Positions 11,101-20,359 of a DNA stretch of 64,000 bases are shown piece after piece (the stretch's first letter is position 1; each line of letters starts with the position of its first letter). The DNA is from Thiobaca trueperi (lineage in GTDB: Bacteria; Pseudomonadota; Gammaproteobacteria; Chromatiales; Chromatiaceae). The DNA lies in contig NZ_SMAO01000002.1 of NCBI RefSeq assembly GCF_004342175.1, positions 1 to 64,000 on the forward strand. The letters run 5' to 3'. Made by a program: the position numbers and the translations under genes. Below the pieces are notes generated by a model. It searched no databases. It was not told where the DNA came from and saw only the letters and a list, made by a program, of their open reading frames with translations.

Positions 11101-11319
11101 TTATTTGACCGCCTCGATCAGTTCGATGTCTTTTTCAAGCATATCGTTGACCATCTCGCCCAACGAAAGTCCTTTTGCTGTCGCTCGCGCCTCAAGATAG
11201 GTCAGCACATCGGGACGCAGCGTCACGGTAGCCGCTGCCCGTCCCGCAAAGCGATTGGGTTGCGCCTGCGAGTAGTCGAAATCGTACTCCGGCAACAGAT
11301 CATCCGGCACTGCGTTCAT
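11101..11319 (-). CDS. brnA: BrnA-type antitoxin
   Basis: 72-residue protein with a C-terminal ribbon-helix-helix (TVTLRPDVLTYLEARATAKGLSLGEMVNDMLEKDI) as in BrnA antitoxins, which dimerise to bind DNA and neutralise BrnT. It starts at ATG 11319, overlapping the 3' end of the toxin gene by 20 bases, the toxin-first order known for brnTA. It ends 20 bases from a GGGTTGCC/GGCAACCC hairpin that may act as its 3' structure. Confidence 0.85.
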   Translation of the reverse strand: MNAVPDDLLPEYDFDYSQAQPNRFAGRAAATVTLRPDVLTYLEARATAKGLSLGEMVNDMLEKDIELIEAVK

Positions 11320-11587
11320 AGTCTCGTTGCTCTTTCGGTGTCGCCGCTCGGGCACTGATGATGCGCAGGCGATCCTCGCCGAGTTCGGTAAAAACGACCA
11401 GACACAACCGGCGTTCAGGGAGATGTCCGATGATGATCTCGCGCGGTTCGTTGTCCGAGTGCCAGGCATCCGGGAAAATCATAGCCAGTGGATCGTCAAA
11501 AACGGCGGTAGTTTCCGAGAAGTGAATGCCATGTTTACGAACATTGGCAGCCGCTTTGCGTGGATCCCACTCGAAAACCAAGCTCAA
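11300..11587 (-). CDS. brnT: BrnT-family ribonuclease toxin
   Basis: 95-residue toxin. FEWDPRKAAANVRKHGIHFSET is the classic BrnT N-terminus, followed by FTELGEDRLRIISARAATPKEQRDYE with the SAR...E/R stretch typical of the RelE-like BrnT fold. It would cleave RNA under stress and be repressed with BrnA. Start is TTG 11587, with another TTG two codons in; no ATG fits. The module sits between direct repeats. Confidence 0.88.
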   Translation of the reverse strand: MSLVFEWDPRKAAANVRKHGIHFSETTAVFDDPLAMIFPDAWHSDNEPREIIIGHLPERRLCLVVFTELGEDRLRIISARAATPKEQRDYERSAG

Positions 11588-11653
11588 GCCTGAGTCCTCA
11601 ACACGATTGCCATTGGGTTGCCAAAAGTGTTAACTCAATGGTGCTGCTGACGG

Positions 11654-14600
11654 CTACCTGGCGCGTTCGGCCAGCAGCCCGTTGATCTCGGCCAGCAGTT
11701 CCGATTCCTGGTAGGGTTTGCCCAGATAGCGATCGACTCCAAGCTGCATCGCATAGTCGCGGTGCTTCTCGCCGGTGCGCGAGGTGATCATGATGATGGG
11801 CAGGTCATGCAGACGGTCGGAGCGCCGGATATGGCGCGTCAGCTCATAGCCGTCCATGCGCGGCATCTCGATATCCAGCAGCAGGAGATCGGGCGTGTGT
11901 TCGTCGAGCAGGGTCAGGGCTTCGACCCCGTCCTTGGCCGTCAGCACTTCAATATTCTGGCGCCGCAACAGCCGGCTCGTGACCCGGCGCACGGTGAGCG
12001 AGTCGTCCACCACCATCACGCAGGCTGTGGTGCTGGGCGGCTGCTCCACGACGGCGGCGACCGGACGATAGTCCCGCACCGCGCCTGAACGCAGCAGCGC
12101 CAGGGCATCAAGGATGAGCGCGACCCGACCATCCGGCAGGATGGTTCCGCCGCTCAGCCAGCGCACGCCGGCGAGTTGCGGACCCAGCGGTTTGACCAGA
12201 ATCCGCTGGCTTTCGAGCAGGCTGTCGATATGCAGGGCGACACGCTGCTCGCCGAACCGGGTCAGCAGGAGCGGCAGCCAGCGCCGTTCGCCCACTTCGG
12301 GTTCCAGGGTTGGATCGAGCACACTGCCCAGATAGGCCACCTTGTAATGGTGTCCATGACTGACGAAGTCCTTGCCCTCTTCGCCCCGATAGATTGCCAG
12401 CAGATCCTCGCGTGCGATGCGGGCGGCGGCCTCCACCGTGCTGTGCGGCACGGCATAGATGTTGTCGCCCGCCGCCACCAGAAAGGCTTCGATGATGGCC
12501 AGCGTCAGTGGCAGACGGATGGTGAAGCGGGCGCCCTGGCCGGCAACCGACTCCAGATCGATGCTGCCGTTGGCGGCCTTGATTTCGGATGCCACCACAT
12601 CGAGACCGACGCCCCGCCCCGAGATCTGGGTCACTTTGCCGGAGGTCGTGAAACCGGGCTCCAGAATGAATTGCAGCAGCGCCTCGTCGGGCTGTCTGGC
12701 ATCGGGACTCAGCAAGCCGCGCGCGATTGCCTGACGGCGAATGGCGTCCAGATCCATGCCTTTGCCATCGTCACTCAGACTGATGACGGCGTCATTGCCT
12801 TCGCGATGAAGCGACAGCGTCACCCGACCCGTTGCCGGCTTGCCGTGCGCGATCCGGGTTTTGGCGTCTTCCAGACCGTGATCCACGGCGTTGCGGAGCA
12901 GGTGTTCGAGCGGAGCCACCAGCCGATCCAGGATGGTGCGGTCCAGTTCGACCTCAGGGCCGATCACTTCCAGCCGCGCCGATTTGCCGAGGCTGTCTGC
13001 GGTCTGACGCACCAGCCGGTGCAGACGCGGCACGACCTGGACGAAAGGTACCAGACGGGTGCGCAGCAGGCCGTCCTGCAGATCGTCCGCGAGACGCGCC
13101 TGCTGGGTGAGCAGGTCGGTGAATTCGCGCTGATAGCCGCTGAGCATCTCCTTGACGCTGACCAGATCGTTGACGGTCTCGGCGAGACTGCCCGAAAGCT
13201 GCTGAAGTCGGGAGAAGCGGTCGAATTCGAGCGGATCGAATTCGCCGTCATACGCGGAAATCTCGGCCTCGCGCTCGACGCGATGCCGGATCTGGGTCTG
13301 GGTCTCGATCTCCAGCAGTCGAAGCTGCTCACGCAGCCGCACCACGGTCTGGTCGAGTTCGCCCAGCCCGAACCCCAACTGACCGTTGCGCTGGGTCAGA
13401 CGGCTGCGGTAGATGCTGATCTCGCCGGCATGGTTGACCAGCCGGTTGAGGAGATCGGAGCGCACCCGGATCTGCGGTGTCATGGGGACAGCGCTTTCCG
13501 GGGCGGATGTTTGCCCGGCGGATACGTCCAGAGTCGCCAGTCCGGCGGTCGGCCGGGTGAAGGCGGGTCGCATCAGGGCGACATCCGGTTCCGCCTCCGG
13601 CCCGGCTGGCGTCGTGTCCAGCGGCGACTGCCCAAGCGCCTCGACCAGTTTGGTCATGAGCGGAATGCGTGCGCCCTGCTCCAGTGCATCGACCTGCACC
13701 GACAGCATGTCCATGGCGCGCTGGGCCAGTTCCAGCGTGGTGTCGTTCACCACGCCCCGGTCATCGCCCAATGCCTTCAGACGCGATTCCAGCGCATGGC
13801 TGAGGTCGCCGATAGGCTCAAGCCCGGAGAGCCGCGCGCTGCCCTTGAGTGTGTGCAGCAGGCGGTTGATGCCATCCAGAATGCTCAGATCCTGCGGGGC
13901 GAGTTGCCAGGCACGGAACTGCGTATCCAGATTGTCGAGCAGATCCCGTGCGTCTTCGAGGAAGAGGCTGGCGAGTTCGGTCTCCGGCGCCGGTATCGAA
14001 TCGGCCGGATCCGTGACCTCCGGCGGTTTTGGCGGCTGGATGGCGGCGAATATCGGACGGGCATCGTCCGGGATGTCTTCAGAGACCGGCTGCGGATGCT
14101 CGGCGCGATCTTCCGGACCCTCAGGGGCGACGGAGACGGGCGGCGGCGTTTCGATCATGATTTCCGGCGCTGCCGTTTCTGCAGCGGTTTCTGCCGCTGT
14201 CTCCTGATCGGGCTCGACCGTTTCAGGCAGGCTGCCGGCGTCTGCCACCAGATGATCAATATCCAGTTCAGCCGGTTCCTCGACAGATTCGGCGGTCCAT
14301 TGCCAGTCGCCGATGTCGAGTGAATCGTCGCCAGGGCTTTCTTCCGTCAGCACCAGATCATCGTCAAGCGACAGCGCCGGTTCCTCAATGACCTCCGGAG
14401 CGGGCGGTGGTGGCTCGACATCAGGCGCGGGCGGGGCGACCGCAATGGCGGGTTGGGGGTGCGCCAGTTCAGCAGCCAGAATTGCCAGGGCCGCCGCACC
14501 GTTCCCCGATGTCGGCAACTCATCGACCCGCGCCGCAACGCCATCGATCACCCGCTGGAACAGGGCCAACAGATTGTCGTCCAGCGGCGCGTCGGCGCTC

Positions 14601-17113
14601 AGCATGGGCTTGATGCACTGTTCCAGCGCCTTGGTGACGGTTGCGATGGAGCCGATACCGGCCATGCGCGCGCTGCCGGTCAGGGTATGCAGGGCGCGCT
14701 GAACCAGTTCATCCACCCTGGCCTCACCGGATCTGGCGCGTTGCAGAAAGGCGCGCAGGTCAGTGAGGTGTTCGTGGGTCTCGGTCTGGAAGATCCGCAG
14801 CAGCTCCTCGTCAGTAGCGAAGAGGCTGTCGTGATCGACTGCTTCAGTGGGGGCTTCGGTCTCCGCCGCCCCTGACAGAGGCGCCTGATGACTGTCCGGA
14901 ACGGGCGTTGGCACGACCTGATCCGGCTGTTCGCGCAGTCGATTGGCGCGGGCAATCATGGGGTCGATGTCGAAGACGCGACCCTCGGCCTCCGCCGCAA
15001 TCAGTTCCGGCAATTGCTCCACGGCCTCGGCGATACAGGCCAGCGTCTCCTCAGAGGGAAAGCATTGGCCTTCGATCAGACGGTTGAGCAGGTGCTCAAT
15101 GGCCTGCGCAAAGTCGCCCACCTGGCGTGCACCAACCAGACGACCGCTGCCCTTGAGCGTATGAAAGCTGCGCCGGAGGGAGGCTAAAGCCGCCGCATCG
15201 TGGGGATTGGATTCCCAGCGGGCGAACTGCACCTGGGCTGAGGCGGTCTCCTCGTGCGCCTCTTCGAGAAAGATGTCGAGGAATTCGGTCTCGATCTCGG
15301 CGGAACTGTCCGCGTCAGGCAACTGGGGCGTCAGCTCAGGAGCGGGCGCGGCGGACGCGTCAGCCGGGGTGGGCTCTGCGCTGGCAGGGGAGGGCGTTGA
15401 TGCAACGGGTTCTGGAATGGAGGGTGCGAGTGGTTCGGGGATTGAGCGTGGCTGCACGTCACCGCCGCCAGCCAGCGCCGCGAGTGAGTGGCCTGCGCGC
15501 TCGATCAGCGTCTCGCCAAAGGGCATGGCTTCCTGGAGATGGCCGATATAGAGCTCAAGCGCCGCGACGGCGTCGGCCAGATGCTCGAATTCGATTGCGG
15601 TCGGGGCTTGCGCGGCCTTGACGTAACGCCGTTGCACCAGATTGCCGACGGCTTCGGACAGATCGGCTGCCGGGTGTTCGCCGAGGATGCGCAGCGCGCC
15701 GGAGACGCTCAACAGATGATCCCGCACCGGGGCGAGGGCGGATGCGGCCTCCTGTTCGGCATGCGCGTTGGCGATGGCCTCCTTGACACGCACCAGCTCA
15801 TAGCCGGTCTCGCGCAGGGTCGCGAAAGTGAGTTCGGACAGATCCATGTCGGGGGCGATGATCTGCCCGCTCTGCGTCGGACGATGGGCGGCGTGGGCGA
15901 GCAGCACCGCTTCGATGCCCAGCAGTTCCATGGCGTAGGTTTCCAGCCGCGCCTCGTCGCGCTCGCCTGAAGCCAGCTCGTTGAAGTTGGTGGCAAGCTG
16001 GCGCAGACGCAGCGGCAGGGTGCCGGCTTCGGCCATGCTCAGGGTTGCGGCAAGCCGGCGCAGGTCGGCGCTGAAGGTCTCGAAGGCGGTGTGATCGGTC
16101 TGCTCGCCGAGCGCGAGGCGGTCGAATTGGGTCTTGAGACCGGCGAACTCATCCAATGCCTCGCTCGCCAGTGCAGCCAGCGCCTGCTCGTTGCCGATGG
16201 TCTGCGAATCCTCGCGCGGCAACAGGGCGCCGGGCGTCTGTGCGCCATACCAGGATTCAATCTGGGTAATCAGCGGCGAGCTGATCTGACCCGCAGACAG
16301 GGTGGTCAGCAGTTGCTCGATGAGGGTCATGGCATCGACTTCAGGCCACTGGGGCGGCTTTTGCGCCAGTGGTTTCAGGATCCAGTCGAGATGCCCCATC
16401 AGGGAACGGGCGTGAGCATCCTGTGGCAGATGCCCTTCGCGTAGTGCGGTGGTGAAGATTTCGGCCAGGCGGAAGAGGTCGGCGAGCAACCCTTCCTTCA
16501 AATAATCCTGTAGTTGATGAAAGAGGCTGCCCAGACGGATCAGACCCTGATGATCGGGATCGCCCCGATACCAGGCCACCAGATGGCGATGGAACTGCGG
16601 GCGCACCTGACGCACCACCTCGGCCAGGAGATCCAGCGCTTCGGGCATCCATTGCGAATCGCCGTCGGCGTTGACGGCGGCGAAGGTCAGCAGCTCGGAG
16701 TGGGTGAGCGGCGAATCCTGACAGGCACCGCGCAACTCGTTGATGATCGACCAGAGACTCAGCGGCGGTTCGTCGAAGCCGGCATCCAGGCGGTCGAGAT
16801 GGTTCGACAACTGGTCCAGCGCCTGACCCATGACCTGCACGGCCTGTCGCACGGACGCCTGATCACCGGCATCGGGCGCAAGGCCATCGGCCATACGCTC
16901 GGTGAGACGGATCATCTCGTGCACCAGACGCGCGGGTGTCGGCAACTGCAACGCCAGCAGCACGCCCTGGACCTGATCCAGCGCCTGCACGGATGCGTTC
17001 AGATCCGACGACGATACCCCACCGGCATCGACCAGATCGCGCACCGGACGCAGGGTCGCGCCGATCTCGCTCTTGACCCATTTCAGGCCGCCAACCACCT
17101 TCTTATCTGCCAT
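11654..17113 (-). CDS. chpA: ChpA/PilL-type hybrid chemosensory histidine kinase
   Basis: Very large (1819 residues) CheA-type kinase controlling type IV pili. Three clear histidine phosphotransfer sites are seen: HTLKGSGRLVGA (His651), HTLTGSARMAGI (His809, Thr in place of Lys) and HTLKGSARLSGL (His1087), separated by Pro/Ala/Glu-rich linkers. A less obvious N-terminal Hpt-like region precedes them. Then come the dimerisation helix, the CheA ATPase (EHLLRNAVDHGLED; GRGVGLDVV), a CheW domain and a C-terminal receiver with Asp1747 in LLLLDIEMPRMDGYE. Pseudomonas ChpA carries more phosphotransfer domains; this version seems shorter. Downstream of pilGHIJ on the same strand. A decayed copy of its 3' end lies beyond brnTA. 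Confidence 0.93.
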   Translation of the reverse strand: MADKKVVGGLKWVKSEIGATLRPVRDLVDAGGVSSSDLNASVQALDQVQGVLLALQLPTPARLVHEMIRLTERMADGLAPDAGDQASVRQAVQVMGQALDQLSNHLDRLDAGFDEPPLSLWSIINELRGACQDSPLTHSELLTFAAVNADGDSQWMPEALDLLAEVVRQVRPQFHRHLVAWYRGDPDHQGLIRLGSLFHQLQDYLKEGLLADLFRLAEIFTTALREGHLPQDAHARSLMGHLDWILKPLAQKPPQWPEVDAMTLIEQLLTTLSAGQISSPLITQIESWYGAQTPGALLPREDSQTIGNEQALAALASEALDEFAGLKTQFDRLALGEQTDHTAFETFSADLRRLAATLSMAEAGTLPLRLRQLATNFNELASGERDEARLETYAMELLGIEAVLLAHAAHRPTQSGQIIAPDMDLSELTFATLRETGYELVRVKEAIANAHAEQEAASALAPVRDHLLSVSGALRILGEHPAADLSEAVGNLVQRRYVKAAQAPTAIEFEHLADAVAALELYIGHLQEAMPFGETLIERAGHSLAALAGGGDVQPRSIPEPLAPSIPEPVASTPSPASAEPTPADASAAPAPELTPQLPDADSSAEIETEFLDIFLEEAHEETASAQVQFARWESNPHDAAALASLRRSFHTLKGSGRLVGARQVGDFAQAIEHLLNRLIEGQCFPSEETLACIAEAVEQLPELIAAEAEGRVFDIDPMIARANRLREQPDQVVPTPVPDSHQAPLSGAAETEAPTEAVDHDSLFATDEELLRIFQTETHEHLTDLRAFLQRARSGEARVDELVQRALHTLTGSARMAGIGSIATVTKALEQCIKPMLSADAPLDDNLLALFQRVIDGVAARVDELPTSGNGAAALAILAAELAHPQPAIAVAPPAPDVEPPPPAPEVIEEPALSLDDDLVLTEESPGDDSLDIGDWQWTAESVEEPAELDIDHLVADAGSLPETVEPDQETAAETAAETAAPEIMIETPPPVSVAPEGPEDRAEHPQPVSEDIPDDARPIFAAIQPPKPPEVTDPADSIPAPETELASLFLEDARDLLDNLDTQFRAWQLAPQDLSILDGINRLLHTLKGSARLSGLEPIGDLSHALESRLKALGDDRGVVNDTTLELAQRAMDMLSVQVDALEQGARIPLMTKLVEALGQSPLDTTPAGPEAEPDVALMRPAFTRPTAGLATLDVSAGQTSAPESAVPMTPQIRVRSDLLNRLVNHAGEISIYRSRLTQRNGQLGFGLGELDQTVVRLREQLRLLEIETQTQIRHRVEREAEISAYDGEFDPLEFDRFSRLQQLSGSLAETVNDLVSVKEMLSGYQREFTDLLTQQARLADDLQDGLLRTRLVPFVQVVPRLHRLVRQTADSLGKSARLEVIGPEVELDRTILDRLVAPLEHLLRNAVDHGLEDAKTRIAHGKPATGRVTLSLHREGNDAVISLSDDGKGMDLDAIRRQAIARGLLSPDARQPDEALLQFILEPGFTTSGKVTQISGRGVGLDVVASEIKAANGSIDLESVAGQGARFTIRLPLTLAIIEAFLVAAGDNIYAVPHSTVEAAARIAREDLLAIYRGEEGKDFVSHGHHYKVAYLGSVLDPTLEPEVGERRWLPLLLTRFGEQRVALHIDSLLESQRILVKPLGPQLAGVRWLSGGTILPDGRVALILDALALLRSGAVRDYRPVAAVVEQPPSTTACVMVVDDSLTVRRVTSRLLRRQNIEVLTAKDGVEALTLLDEHTPDLLLLDIEMPRMDGYELTRHIRRSDRLHDLPIIMITSRTGEKHRDYAMQLGVDRYLGKPYQESELLAEINGLLAERAR

Positions 17114-17142
17114 GGGGCCGCTACCCGTGGTGAGCCTGTCCG

Positions 17143-18420
17143 TTAGGGGAGCCGGAAGCCCGCCACCGATTGCTGTAACTCGACGGCCAGATTGGCCAGC
17201 TCTTCGACCGAATTCGCCGCGCGTCGGGTGCCATCGGTGTTCTCCTCGGTGATGGCGCGAATGGCCTGCACCGTCTCGTTGATCTCGGCGGACTGGCGCG
17301 ACTGACGCTGGGAGGAATCAGCGATGCGCTTGGTGAGTTCGGCGATATAGGCCGAGACGTTCTCGATCTCGCGCAGGGCGTCGCCCGCGTTTTCGGCCAG
17401 ATTGGCGCCCTCGACCACGCCGGCGGTGCTGGCCTCCATCGAGCTGACCGCCTCGTTGGTGTCGGCCTGGATGGTGCGCACCAGCACCTCAATCTGCTTG
17501 GTGGCGTTGCGCGAGCGCTCGGCGAGTCGCTGCACCTCGTCGGCCACCACCGCAAAACCGCGCCCGGCCTCGCCGGCCATGGCCGCCTGCATGGCGGCGT
17601 TGAGGGCCAGGATGTTGGTCTGGTCGGCGATGTCGTCGATCAGCTCGACGATCTCGCCGATCTCCTGCGAGGACTCGCCCAGACGCTTGATGCGCTTGGA
17701 GGTCTCCTGGATCTGCTCGCGGATGGCGTCCATGCCCTGAATGGTGTCGCGCACCGTCTGTGCGCCGCGTCCCGCGACCTCGACCGAGCGTGAGGCGACC
17801 TCGGCGGACTCACCGGCGTTGCGCGCCACTTCATCGATCTGGAGCGTGAGCGACTGGACGGCAGTTGATGCCTGGGTGATCTGGAGCGACTGCACGCTAC
17901 TCGCCTCGGCGAGCCGCAACGAGATGGAGCGGCTTTCCTGGGCCGAATGGGTGACTTTGGCGGCGGTGTCGTTGATCGTCGTGACCAGCGCCCGCAGCGC
18001 CTCGATCGCATAGTTGATGGCGTCGGCGATGGCGCCGGTCTTGTCTTCGGTGACGGTTGCCTGGACGGTCAGATCGCCATCGGCGAGATCGCCCATTTCG
18101 TCGAGCAGACGCAGGATCGCGCGCTGATCCAGTTCGCTCTGGGTCTTGGTCGTCTCCTCGCGACGTCTGGACTCGCGCACCGAGAACAGGGCGAGCAGAC
18201 CGACACTTGCCAGGGCCAGGGCAGAGAACAGCAGGATGCCGCCCGCGCCGCCCAGCATCAGTGACTGCGGCGCAGGCGTGGTGGCGGTCTGACTGAGTTC
18301 GAGATAGCTTGAGAGCGATAAAACCGCGAAGATCAGTGCCAGTAGCGACAGCAGGAGCGTGATCCACCGCGAGCCGCCGGCCCCGTTCCTTCCCCTATTC
18401 ATCTTCATGTTATTCGCCAT
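17143..18420 (-). CDS. pilJ: PilJ-type chemoreceptor with reduced periplasmic part
   Basis: Methyl-accepting protein feeding the PilI/ChpA complex. Two membrane helices ([18 protein letters not shown] and [20 protein letters not shown]) are separated by only about 20 residues. A long cytoplasmic coiled coil follows, with the signalling hairpin [40 protein letters not shown]. At 425 residues it is much shorter than Pseudomonas PilJ (about 680), which has a periplasmic ligand-binding region. The position between pilI and chpA supports the name. Ends 30 bases from the chpA start. Confidence 0.88.
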   Translation of the reverse strand: MANNMKMNRGRNGAGGSRWITLLLSLLALIFAVLSLSSYLELSQTATTPAPQSLMLGGAGGILLFSALALASVGLLALFSVRESRRREETTKTQSELDQRAILRLLDEMGDLADGDLTVQATVTEDKTGAIADAINYAIEALRALVTTINDTAAKVTHSAQESRSISLRLAEASSVQSLQITQASTAVQSLTLQIDEVARNAGESAEVASRSVEVAGRGAQTVRDTIQGMDAIREQIQETSKRIKRLGESSQEIGEIVELIDDIADQTNILALNAAMQAAMAGEAGRGFAVVADEVQRLAERSRNATKQIEVLVRTIQADTNEAVSSMEASTAGVVEGANLAENAGDALREIENVSAYIAELTKRIADSSQRQSRQSAEINETVQAIRAITEENTDGTRRAANSVEELANLAVELQQSVAGFRLP

Positions 18421-18539
18421 CTGGTGCCGACTCCCGATGCGTGGGTTTGCTATCTCTGTTATTCACTCAGGACAATCCATCTTAAAAAATCCGCTGGCCG
18501 GGCGACCGGCGCTGACCGCCGGCTCGGGTCTGGTTGCAC

Positions 18540-19145
18540 TCAGTTCATGGCCGCGTTGAACAGTGGGTCAGTCATCATCTGGCGCAAGGCAATAACCGGC
18601 ACCTTGATCCCGTCGAGCAGAAAGGACGATTCGACGTAGGGTCTGCTCGCGCCCAGTTCTGCCTGGACTTCATCGACCCGGTCGCTGAATTTGATATGAC
18701 GCATGCCGATGGCTTCAGAAACGGCCAGGCCGCAGGGCAATTCCTCCTGTCTGACCACCAGCACACGCTCACGCCGTCGATGTGCGCCGTCGCGCCGACG
18801 CTCCAGGCCGGGTTCCTTCCGCTGCTGGCGAGGCGCTGGCTGACCGCCTTCGATCAGGGTGGCCAGATCGTAGATCGGCAACAGGGTTCCACGGTTGTTG
18901 GCAACGCCCAGAAGCCAGGGCTTGGTGCCCGGCACCCGCGTGATCTCCCACGGCAGATCCAGAACCTCTGCGATCTGTTCCAGCGGGGTGAGGAAAAGCT
19001 GCGACCGCACCCGGAACAGAACCGCCGCCCAGGTGTCAGGAGGCGTCATGGTGTCCGATGCGCCGGCCATCTGAGCGCGACAGCGCGCGTCAAGATTGCG
19101 AATCAGCGCATGCAGATCGGTTTTGGAACGATGGGTGCGGGCCAT
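18540..19145 (-). CDS. pilI: CheW-like adaptor PilI
   Basis: 201-residue CheW-domain protein coupling PilJ to the ChpA kinase. Recognisable pieces are FRVRSQLFLTPLEQIAEVLDLPWEITRVPGTKPWLLGVANNRGTLLPIYDL, the usual CheW beta-barrel strands with the VPGTKPWLLGVANNRG motif. The middle is basic (RQQRKEPGLERRRDGAHRRR). It lies 5 bases downstream of pilH on the same strand, so one operon. Confidence 0.9.
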   Translation of the reverse strand: MARTHRSKTDLHALIRNLDARCRAQMAGASDTMTPPDTWAAVLFRVRSQLFLTPLEQIAEVLDLPWEITRVPGTKPWLLGVANNRGTLLPIYDLATLIEGGQPAPRQQRKEPGLERRRDGAHRRRERVLVVRQEELPCGLAVSEAIGMRHIKFSDRVDEVQAELGASRPYVESSFLLDGIKVPVIALRQMMTDPLFNAAMN

Positions 19146-19150
19146 CGATG

Positions 19151-19579
19151 TCAGGCACCCAAAAGAGCGCGGATGCGCTCCAGCAGGAGGTCGCGGTCAA
19201 CGGGTTTGATCAGATAATCATTGGCGCCCTGACGCAAACCCCAGGCCTGATCCGTCTGCATGTCCTTGGTCGTCACCATGATGATCGGAATCTCGGCGGT
19301 TTCGGCGTCGCGACGCAGCATGCGCGTTGCCTGGAAACCGTTAAGCACCGGCATGATGACATCCATCAGGATCAGGTCGGGATGAATCAGGCGTGTGACT
19401 TCAATGGCTTCCTGACCATTGACCGCCGTGACCACCCGATACCCCGCCTTGGTCAGCAGGGTGGAGAGAATATGCGTCTCGGTGGGCGAATCATCGACCA
19501 CCAGCACCGTTGCGGTGTCGGCAGCGGGCGCGCTGGCGTTCTGATCAGGCGGATTCGATTTGCGAAATAAGCGTCTCAT
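19151..19579 (-). CDS. pilH: Response regulator PilH
   Basis: Single-domain receiver of 142 residues: VLVVDDSPTE acidic pocket, phosphoacceptor Asp in LILMDVIMPVLNGFQATRML, conserved Thr in IIMVTTKDM and Lys in NDYLIKPVD. The Asp-Val-Ile-Met-Pro pattern and position between pilG and pilI identify PilH, which in Pseudomonas counteracts PilG in twitching control. ATG 19579 begins MRRLFRKSN; the open frame extends to 19627 without family sequence. Confidence 0.9.
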   Translation of the reverse strand: MRRLFRKSNPPDQNASAPAADTATVLVVDDSPTETHILSTLLTKAGYRVVTAVNGQEAIEVTRLIHPDLILMDVIMPVLNGFQATRMLRRDAETAEIPIIMVTTKDMQTDQAWGLRQGANDYLIKPVDRDLLLERIRALLGA

Positions 19580-19686
19580 GGCGTGCCCTGGGGCTGGTCG
19601 GCAAATAAAGTATTCAACGAATCGCAATGGGTCTCGACAAACAACGGATGGCGATGACTGTGTGCCATGTGTCTGCTCCCCGGCAT

Positions 19687-20103
19687 TCAGGACGCCTTTT
19701 GCCCCGGTGTGTGGTCGCGGCTCAGATTGCCACGCACCGCTTCCAGCAATTCCTCTCCGGTAAAGGGTTTGGAGAGATAGAGCTGCGCCCCGACCAGCTT
19801 GCCTTTGGCCCGGTCGAAGAGTCCGTCCTTGCTCGACAGCATCACGACTGGCGTCTGCCGGAGGGCGGGGTTGCTCTTGATCAGCGCGCAGGTATGGTAG
19901 CCGTCGAGCCGGGGCATCATGATATCGACGAAAACCAGATCGGGCTTGAAGGTGACGACTTTGCCGAGCGCCTCGAATCCGTCCTCCGCAACACAGACCT
20001 CACAGCCGGCCTTGAGCAGCAGACTTTCCGCCGTGCGTCGGATGGTCTTACTATCGTCGATGACCAGGATCCTGGCGCCGCGTAAATCAGGGTTGTCCAT
20101 CAT
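19687..20103 (-). CDS. pilG: Response regulator PilG
   Basis: Single-domain CheY-like receiver (about 138 residues): ILVIDDSKTIRRTAESLL, phosphoacceptor in DLVFVDIMMPRLDGYHTC, VVMLSSKDG, and YLSKPF. First gene of the pilGHIJ-chpA cluster; PilG is the ChpA output that promotes pilus extension. Two adjacent ATGs (20103, 20100) are possible starts. The 107-base gap to pilH is unusually long for the cluster but shows no terminator. Confidence 0.92.
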   Translation of the reverse strand: MMDNPDLRGARILVIDDSKTIRRTAESLLLKAGCEVCVAEDGFEALGKVVTFKPDLVFVDIMMPRLDGYHTCALIKSNPALRQTPVVMLSSKDGLFDRAKGKLVGAQLYLSKPFTGEELLEAVRGNLSRDHTPGQKAS

Positions 20104-20292
20104 GCTCCGTCACATTTGCGGCTTCTTGCCGCAGCAGGTTTTGGAGAACGGCTAGATCTAGCCGCAATTTGTACCACGGTCGAGCCAATGCGTCGATGTG
20201 ATCGGCGTCACCATTTTGAACATTGGTGGCATGATAGCAGGCTCCAACTGAATTCTCACGGAGACAACGCACATGGTTCGTGAAGATTAAAT

Positions 20293-20323
20293 GACCCTGA
20301 TGACTCGCGCGAGCATCAGGGTC
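20293..20323 (+). promoter_or_regulatory. Strong hairpin in the gshB leader
   Basis: Perfect 10-bp arms GACCCTGATG (20293-20302) and CATCAGGGTC (20314-20323). The interior CTCGCGCGAG is itself self-complementary. The structure ends 36 bases before the gshB ATG and no T-run follows, so it is more likely a leader or operator element than a terminator. It lies between the divergent pilG and gshB genes. Confidence 0.5.
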
Positions 20324-20359
20324 TGACAGCCCTCAAACTGCTGAAGTACACTGAACTCC

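Larger units (their letters stand above)
11068..11626. mobile_element. BrnTA module bounded by 14-bp direct repeats
   Basis: TTGGGTTGCCAAAA occurs at 11068-11081 and again at 11613-11626, closely flanking brnT and brnA (545-bp period). The left copy extends into a hairpin GGGTTGCC-AAAAAC-GGCAACCC (11070-11091) just 3' of brnA. No transposase or integrase is present. The repeats plus the decayed chpA end outside them point to insertion as a unit. The mechanism is not known from the sequence. Confidence 0.6.

Noticed and set aside
12176-14323. Long open frame (about 715 codons) on the plus strand
   Set aside because: It is fully antisense to chpA, whose domain motifs are unmistakable; the composition reflects GC-rich codon bias on the other strand.
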